Positions 44,814 through 48,810 of a stretch of 48,810 bases of DNA are shown here, piece by piece (the stretch's first letter is position 1; each line of letters begins with the position of its first letter). Under the pieces are notes generated by a model. The model made no database searches. It was not told where the DNA came from and worked only from the letters and a program-made list of their open reading frames with translations. The stretch spans positions 131,761 through 180,570 of the forward strand of contig JAIXLP010000050.1 in assembly GCA_026954015.1 (NCBI GenBank), written 5' to 3'. The position numbers were made by a program, and so were the translations under genes. Source of the stretch: Burkholderiales bacterium (lineage in GTDB: Bacteria; Pseudomonadota; Gammaproteobacteria; Burkholderiales; Burkholderiaceae_C).

Positions 44814-45533
44814 ATGCTCCCTCATCCGATCCGCGACAAACGCCCGCCCGCCTTCCAGGCCATCAAGGACCACGTACTGCGCCAGATCCATGAAGGTGTC
44901 TGGCGCGAAGGCGACGCCATCCCCGGCGAGGAAGCGCTGGCGCGCAGCTTCGGCGTCTCGCGCATGACGGTGAACCGCGCGCTGCGCGAGCTCAGCAGCG
45001 AGCAGGTGCTCGAACGCGTGCAGGGCTCGGGCACCTTCGTGGCACAGCAAAAGTTTCTGGCCACGCTGGTGGAACTGCGCAACATCGCCGACGAGATCAC
45101 CGCGCGCGGCCACCGGCATTCGAGCGAACTGCAGCTGCTCGCGCGCACGCGCGCCGGCGATGCGCTGGCACGCCAGATGGGCCTGGCGCCGCGCACCACG
45201 GTGTTCCATTCGGTGATCCTGCACTTCGAGAACGACGCACCGCTGCAGGTGGAAGACCGCTACGTCAACCCGCACGTCGCGCCCGACTACCTGAAGCAGG
45301 ACTTCACCCACTTCACGCCCAACGCCTACCTGATGCAGGTAGCGCCGCTGCAGGGTGTGGATTTCGAGATCGAGGCCGACACCCCCATCGGGAACGTGCG
45401 CCACCTGCTGCGCATGGCCGAGGACGAGTTCTGCCTCGTGCTGCGGCGCACGACGCGCTCCATGGGGCAGGTGGCCTCGGTCGCGTCCATGTGGCACCCG
45501 GCCAAGCGCTACCGCTTCACCGGGCGCATCTGA
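44814..45533 (+). CDS. hutC: Histidine utilisation repressor HutC (GntR family)
   Basis: A 239-residue repressor. The N-terminal winged helix includes [20 protein letters not shown], and the C-terminal UTRA domain (about residues 90-235) binds the inducer urocanate. It ends with FDHxxP-equivalent FTGRI. The start is taken as ATG 44814, where homology begins; an in-frame ATG at 44748 would add 22 residues. It is divergent from the transporter-hut operon and is followed by hutG after 14 bp. It probably represses all of them through the operator at 44703-44714. Confidence 0.95.
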   Translation: MLPHPIRDKRPPAFQAIKDHVLRQIHEGVWREGDAIPGEEALARSFGVSRMTVNRALRELSSEQVLERVQGSGTFVAQQKFLATLVELRNIADEITARGHRHSSELQLLARTRAGDALARQMGLAPRTTVFHSVILHFENDAPLQVEDRYVNPHVAPDYLKQDFTHFTPNAYLMQVAPLQGVDFEIEADTPIGNVRHLLRMAEDEFCLVLRRTTRSMGQVASVASMWHPAKRYRFTGRI

Positions 45534-45547
45534 GAAAGAGGATTGGC

Positions 45548-46483
45548 ATGACCCAAGACACTCCCTGGCACGGCCGCGACGACAGCGCCGAAGCGGGCGA
45601 CACCCGCCGCCTGCACCAGATCGTGCGCATGGGCGAGGCCGTGCAGACCGGCGCCGCCGCGCTGCTCGGCTTCGCCAGCGACGCGGGCGTGGCGCGCAAC
45701 CACGGCCGCCCAGGCGCGCGCCGCGGCCCCGAGGCGGCGCGGCGCGCGCTCGCCAGCCTGCCCGCGCACGACCTGCAAGCGCTTTGGGACGCGGGCGACG
45801 TCGCCTGCGAGGGCGACGCGCTCGAAACCGCCCAGGCCGCGCTCGGCGCGCGCGTCACGCGGCTGCTCGATGGCGGCGCGCGCCTCGTCGTGATCGGCGG
45901 CGGGCACGAGGTCGCCTGGGGCGACTTTCAGGGCCTGCGCGAGCACCTGTACCCGGGCGGGAGGAAGAACGGGCGCCTGCTGGTGCTCAACCTCGACGCC
46001 CACTTCGACCTGCGCTCCAGCCGCCCCGGCAACTCCGGCACGCCGTTCGACCAGATCCTGCAGGACGCCACCGAACGCCACCTGCCCGTGCGCTACGCCT
46101 GCCTCGGTGTCTCGCGCCTGGGCAACACCCCCGCGCTCTACGAACGTGCGCGCCACCACGGCGTGCACTGGGCCGAGGACACCGAAATGCAGGAGCGCCA
46201 CCTGGACGCGCGCCTGGCGGACATAGACCGCCTGCTGGCTGACGCCGACCACGTCTACCTCACCATCGACACCGACGTGCTGCCCGCCAGCATCGCGCCC
46301 GGGGTCTCCGCCCCCGCGCCCTACGGCGTGCCGCTGCCCGTCATCGAAGCCTGCGCCCGCCGCGTGAAGGCCAGCGGCAAGCTGCGCCTGGCCGACATCG
46401 CCGAGTTCAATCCCGAGCACGACATCGACAGCCACACCGCGCGCGCCGTGGCGCGGCTGGTGTGGACGTTGCTGCAGCCCTGA
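45548..46483 (+). CDS. hutG: Formimidoylglutamase HutG
   Basis: A 311-residue enzyme of the ureohydrolase (arginase/agmatinase) superfamily. The binuclear manganese ligands are in [18 protein letters not shown] and TIDTDVLPA. It hydrolyses N-formimino-L-glutamate to glutamate and formamide, the last step of the four-step hut pathway. The ATG at 45548 follows a clear ribosome binding site (GAGAAAGAGGA). No HutF gene (the alternative route through formylglutamate) is present in the window. It converges on the SDR gene with the stops 8 bp apart. Confidence 0.95.
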   Translation: MTQDTPWHGRDDSAEAGDTRRLHQIVRMGEAVQTGAAALLGFASDAGVARNHGRPGARRGPEAARRALASLPAHDLQALWDAGDVACEGDALETAQAALGARVTRLLDGGARLVVIGGGHEVAWGDFQGLREHLYPGGRKNGRLLVLNLDAHFDLRSSRPGNSGTPFDQILQDATERHLPVRYACLGVSRLGNTPALYERARHHGVHWAEDTEMQERHLDARLADIDRLLADADHVYLTIDTDVLPASIAPGVSAPAPYGVPLPVIEACARRVKASGKLRLADIAEFNPEHDIDSHTARAVARLVWTLLQP

Positions 46484-46491
46484 GGGCCCGC

Positions 46492-47316
46492 TCAGAACGT
46501 CCCCGGATACAGCCCGCCGTCCAGCAGCAGGTTCTGCCCCGTGAGGTAGCCCGCCTGCTGGCTGCAGACGAAGGCGCAGAGCGCGCCGAATTCGTCGGGG
46601 GTGCCGAAGCGCCGGGCGGGCACCTGCGCGGCCTGCGCGTTGCGCACGTCGGCCAGCGGCGTGCCGGTCTTCTGCGCGGCCGCCTCCAGCGTGGCGCGCA
46701 GGCGGTCGGTGTCGAACTTGCCGGGCAGCAGGTTGTTCACCGTCACGCCGCGCGCGGCGATACCTGAGCGCGCCAGGCCCGCGACGAAGCCGGTCAGGCC
46801 GCTGCGCGCGCCGTTGGACAGCGCCAGGATGTCGATCGGCGCCTTCACGGCGCTCGACGTGATGTTCAGGATGCGCCCGAAGCCGCGCTCGGCCATGCCG
46901 TCCACCACCGCCTTGATGAGTTCGATCGGCGTGAGCATGTTGGCGTTGACCGCGCGCTGCCAGTCGTCGCTGGTGAAGTCGCGGAAGTTGCCGGTGGGCG
47001 GGCCGCCGGCGTTGGTCACGATGATGTCGAAGGCCGTGCCCGGCCCGCCCGGCGCGGCCCAGACGGCGGCGCGCCCTTCGGCGGTGGTGATGTCGCAGGC
47101 AACGGCCACCACCTTGGGCTCATTTTGGCCTGCAGCGCTTGCCCAGCGTGCGCCGGCAGCTCTGAGTTCGGTAGCAGCCTGCTGCAGCGGCGCGGCGCCG
47201 CGCGCGTTGACGAGCAGGTTCACGCCCTCGGCGACGAGCGCCTTGGCGCAGCCGTGGCCCAGCCCCTTGCTGGCGCCGCAGACGAGTGCCCAGCGGCCGG
47301 CGATACCCAAGTCCAT
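46492..47316 (-). CDS. SDR-family oxidoreductase with altered active site and in-frame repeat-derived insert
   Basis: A 274-residue Rossmann-fold short-chain dehydrogenase-like protein. The cofactor loop GASKGLG is at residues 14-20 and the NAGG motif is present. At the place of the Tyr-x-x-x-Lys catalytic motif it reads Ser-Asn-Gly-Ala-Arg (in ALSNGARSGL), so both catalytic residues are replaced; this variant is seen in a divergent subgroup. About residues 51-62 (LRAAGARWASAA) are coded by DNA resembling the REP-like repeat (47131-47166). The substrate is unknown. It is convergent with hutG and follows the sensor kinase gene by 40 bp on the same strand. Confidence 0.83.
   Translation of the reverse strand: MDLGIAGRWALVCGASKGLGHGCAKALVAEGVNLLVNARGAAPLQQAATELRAAGARWASAAGQNEPKVVAVACDITTAEGRAAVWAAPGGPGTAFDIIVTNAGGPPTGNFRDFTSDDWQRAVNANMLTPIELIKAVVDGMAERGFGRILNITSSAVKAPIDILALSNGARSGLTGFVAGLARSGIAARGVTVNNLLPGKFDTDRLRATLEAAAQKTGTPLADVRNAQAAQVPARRFGTPDEFGALCAFVCSQQAGYLTGQNLLLDGGLYPGTF
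47131..47166. repeat. REP-like repeat, degenerate copy inside the SDR gene
   Basis: Bases 47132-47161 read GCAGCGCTTG, six spacer bases, two mismatched bases, then GCGCCGGCAGCT. This has the same arrangement and spacing as copy 2 (22583-22610), with substitutions in one arm. It is in frame with the SDR gene and adds about 12 residues between the second alpha helix and the next strand. Confidence 0.5.
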
Positions 47317-47356
47317 AGCGGTGTTCCTTGATGACAGATCGCGATCGTACCCACCG

Positions 47357-48700
47357 TCACGCCGCAGGCAGCGTGAGGCGCATGCGCAGGCCGCCCAGCG
47401 GTGCGGCAAGCGCCTGCACGCCGCCGCCGTAGGTCTGCGCCAGCGTGCGCACGATGTCGAGCCCCAGCCCGGCGCCGCCGCGCGTGTCGCCCAGTTGCAC
47501 GCCGCGTTCGAACATGCGTTCTCGCTTGGCCTCGGGGATGCCGGGGCCGTCGTCGTCGATGGTGAAGACGACATGCGCGCCCTCGCGCTGCACCTCGACG
47601 AGCACGCGCGTGCGCGCCCACTTGCCGGCGTTGTCGATGAGATTGCCCAGCATTTCATAGAGGTCCTGCGCCTCGCCGCGAAAGCGTGCGGGTGGCGCGC
47701 CGGGCGCGAGCTCGAAGGCTACGGCGCGGTCGCCGTGCAGCCGCGCCATGGTGCGCAGCAGCGCCTGCAGCGGCTCCAGCACCGGCGTGGCCACGCCGGT
47801 GGCGCGCACCGCGGCGCTGGCGCGTGCGTGCGCCAGGTGCCAATCGACCTGGCGGCGCGCGGCCTCGGCCTGTTCGCCCACCAGGCGGGCCAGCGGCGTG
47901 TCTTCCCGCGCGGCCGCGTTGGCCAGGATGGTGAGCGGCGTGTGCACCGCGTGCGCGAGGTTGCCGGCCTGCGCGCGGGCGCGCTGCACCATCGCGGCGT
48001 TTTCCGCGAGCACGTGGTTGAACTCGTCGACCAGCGGCGTGAGTTCTTGCGGAAAGCGCCCTTCAAGTCGCTCGGCCGTGCCGGTGCGCACGGCGGCGAG
48101 CCGGCGGCGCAGCAGCGCCAGTGGCGCGAGCGCCATGCGCAGCTGCAGCGCCACGGCCAGCAGCAGCCCCGCGGCCAGCACGCCCAGCGCCAGCCACAGC
48201 AGCCGCGAAAAGCGCGCGACGGGCTCGGCGATGAGCGCCTCGTCGCCCGCCACCGTGAGGCGCAGCGGCGGCGCGTCGTCGTCGGGCAGGTCCACGGTGC
48301 GCGTGAGCGCGAGCAGCCGGTGGCCTTGCGGCCCGGTCAACTGCAGCCGCTGGTCGCCCGGGCCGGGGGCGGCGGGCAGGGTGAGGGTCTGGTCCCAGAG
48401 CGAGCGCGAGCGCGCGACGGCTGCCTGGGGCGCGGCGCCCAGCCGGTCGATCTGCCAGTACCAGCCCGAAAGCGGCTGCGCCAGCCGCTCGTCGGTGGCC
48501 AGTGGCGCGAGCACGGGCTTGCCCCCGGCCCAGTCGAGCGCGCCGCTGAGCTGGTTGAGCTGCACCGCAAGCTGCGCCTGCCACTGCGCGGTGACGTGGT
48601 CGCGAAACAGCGCGGTGAGGCCCCAGCCGGTCACGGCGAGCGCGAGCGCCACCCAGGCCAGCGTGCCCACGAGCAGCCGCCAGCGCAGCGACCCGTTCAT
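47357..48700 (-). CDS. Two-component sensor histidine kinase, PhoQ-like
   Basis: A 447-residue membrane kinase. Transmembrane segment 1 is at about residues 10-30, a periplasmic sensor region at 31-165, and segment 2 at 167-188. The phospho-accepting histidine is His250 in NLAHAVHTPL. The catalytic domain has the N box NLIDNAGKWA, the D box DDGPGIP and the glycine-rich GGAGLGLDIV. The layout and the H-box variant HAxxTP match the PhoQ/QseC-like group. The start ATG overlaps the response-regulator stop by 3 bp, so the pair are coupled. The signal is unknown. Confidence 0.92.
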   Translation of the reverse strand: MNGSLRWRLLVGTLAWVALALAVTGWGLTALFRDHVTAQWQAQLAVQLNQLSGALDWAGGKPVLAPLATDERLAQPLSGWYWQIDRLGAAPQAAVARSRSLWDQTLTLPAAPGPGDQRLQLTGPQGHRLLALTRTVDLPDDDAPPLRLTVAGDEALIAEPVARFSRLLWLALGVLAAGLLLAVALQLRMALAPLALLRRRLAAVRTGTAERLEGRFPQELTPLVDEFNHVLAENAAMVQRARAQAGNLAHAVHTPLTILANAAAREDTPLARLVGEQAEAARRQVDWHLAHARASAAVRATGVATPVLEPLQALLRTMARLHGDRAVAFELAPGAPPARFRGEAQDLYEMLGNLIDNAGKWARTRVLVEVQREGAHVVFTIDDDGPGIPEAKRERMFERGVQLGDTRGGAGLGLDIVRTLAQTYGGGVQALAAPLGGLRMRLTLPAA

Positions 48701-48810
48701 GCGTGCGCGCCCGGTTCGGTCAGCCGGTAGCCCAGGCCGCGCACGGTGGCGATGCTGCCCTCGGGCAGCTTCTTGCGCAGGCGCGCGACGAAGACCTCGA
48801 TGGTGTTGGA
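48697..48810 (-). CDS. Response regulator (OmpR/PhoB family), C-terminal end only
   Basis: The last 37 residues of a winged-helix regulator, running off the window end. SNTIEVFVARLRKKLPEGS and TVRGLGYRL are the recognition helix and wing of the OmpR/PhoB DNA-binding domain. It is the partner of the adjacent sensor kinase (stop TGA overlaps the kinase ATG). The receiver domain is outside the window. Confidence 0.92.
   Translation of the reverse strand, partial: SNTIEVFVARLRKKLPEGSIATVRGLGYRLTEPGAHA

Noticed and set aside
46483-46495. Hairpin CTGAG-6-CTCAG between hutG and the SDR gene as a terminator
   Set aside because: Only 5-bp arms, mostly arising from the two facing stop codons; not enough to support a terminator.

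Overview
The window is about 48.8 kb of high-GC DNA with dense, mostly operonic genes. The best fit is a betaproteobacterium of the order Burkholderiales, probably family Comamonadaceae. Three things suggest this: the close match of the housekeeping genes (mnmG-rsmG-parA-parB, rdgC, fused SpmAB, CueR) to that group; the Bug/Tct-type solute receptor; and a short inverted repeat (core GCTGGCGCTTG / CAAGCGCCAGC) of the kind scattered between genes in Comamonadaceae. No tRNA, rRNA, CRISPR array, insertion sequence or phage gene was seen.

Region 1 (1-16.2 kb) is core chromosome. It opens with the tail of a thiolase and a DUF3293 gene. A non-coding stretch (695-1005) follows with four near-consensus DnaA boxes, a CTACTACTA tract matching DnaA-trios and a locally AT-richer segment, which looks like a replication origin although dnaA is not beside it. 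After it come a fused SpmA-SpmB membrane protein, RdgC, a Spy-like periplasmic protein, a PagL-type lipid A deacylase, an NlpC/P60 lipoprotein, a MOSC protein, a CPA2 antiporter, a copper chaperone/CueR pair, a NemA-type flavin reductase, then mnmG-rsmG-parA-parB. Three parS sites lie at 9714, 11225 and 12314, two of them inside coding sequence. A CsgG-like lipoprotein with a peptidoglycan-binding domain and a membrane-anchored methyltransferase follow.

Region 2 (16.2-30.8 kb) is accessory catabolism. An AraC regulator and an MFS transporter are divergent. On the minus strand lies a long run of genes read from 30.0 down to 18.4 kb: a TetR regulator, a tripartite tricarboxylate-type transporter (tctC, tctB, tctA), a TIM-barrel isomerase, an enolase-superfamily dehydratase, a Gfo/Idh/MocA oxidoreductase, a DUF993 protein, an epimerase-like protein, a DHDPS-family aldolase and a second TIM-barrel isomerase. 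This looks like an uncharacterised pathway for uptake and breakdown of a sugar acid or related carboxylate, and is the best candidate here for a new system. A remnant of a GIDE-domain membrane protein lies beside it.

Region 3 (30.9-35.1 kb) holds an AidB-type acyl-CoA dehydrogenase translationally coupled to a bile-acid-symporter-family transporter, and a divergent M20 peptidase.

Region 4 (35.1-46.5 kb) is a histidine utilisation island: hutI, a natural HutD-HutH fusion, hutU and a complete Liv-type ABC transporter on the minus strand, facing hutC and hutG on the plus strand across a HutC-type operator. It encodes uptake and all four steps from histidine to glutamate plus formamide. The window ends with an SDR-family oxidoreductase, a PhoQ-like sensor kinase and the tail of its response regulator.
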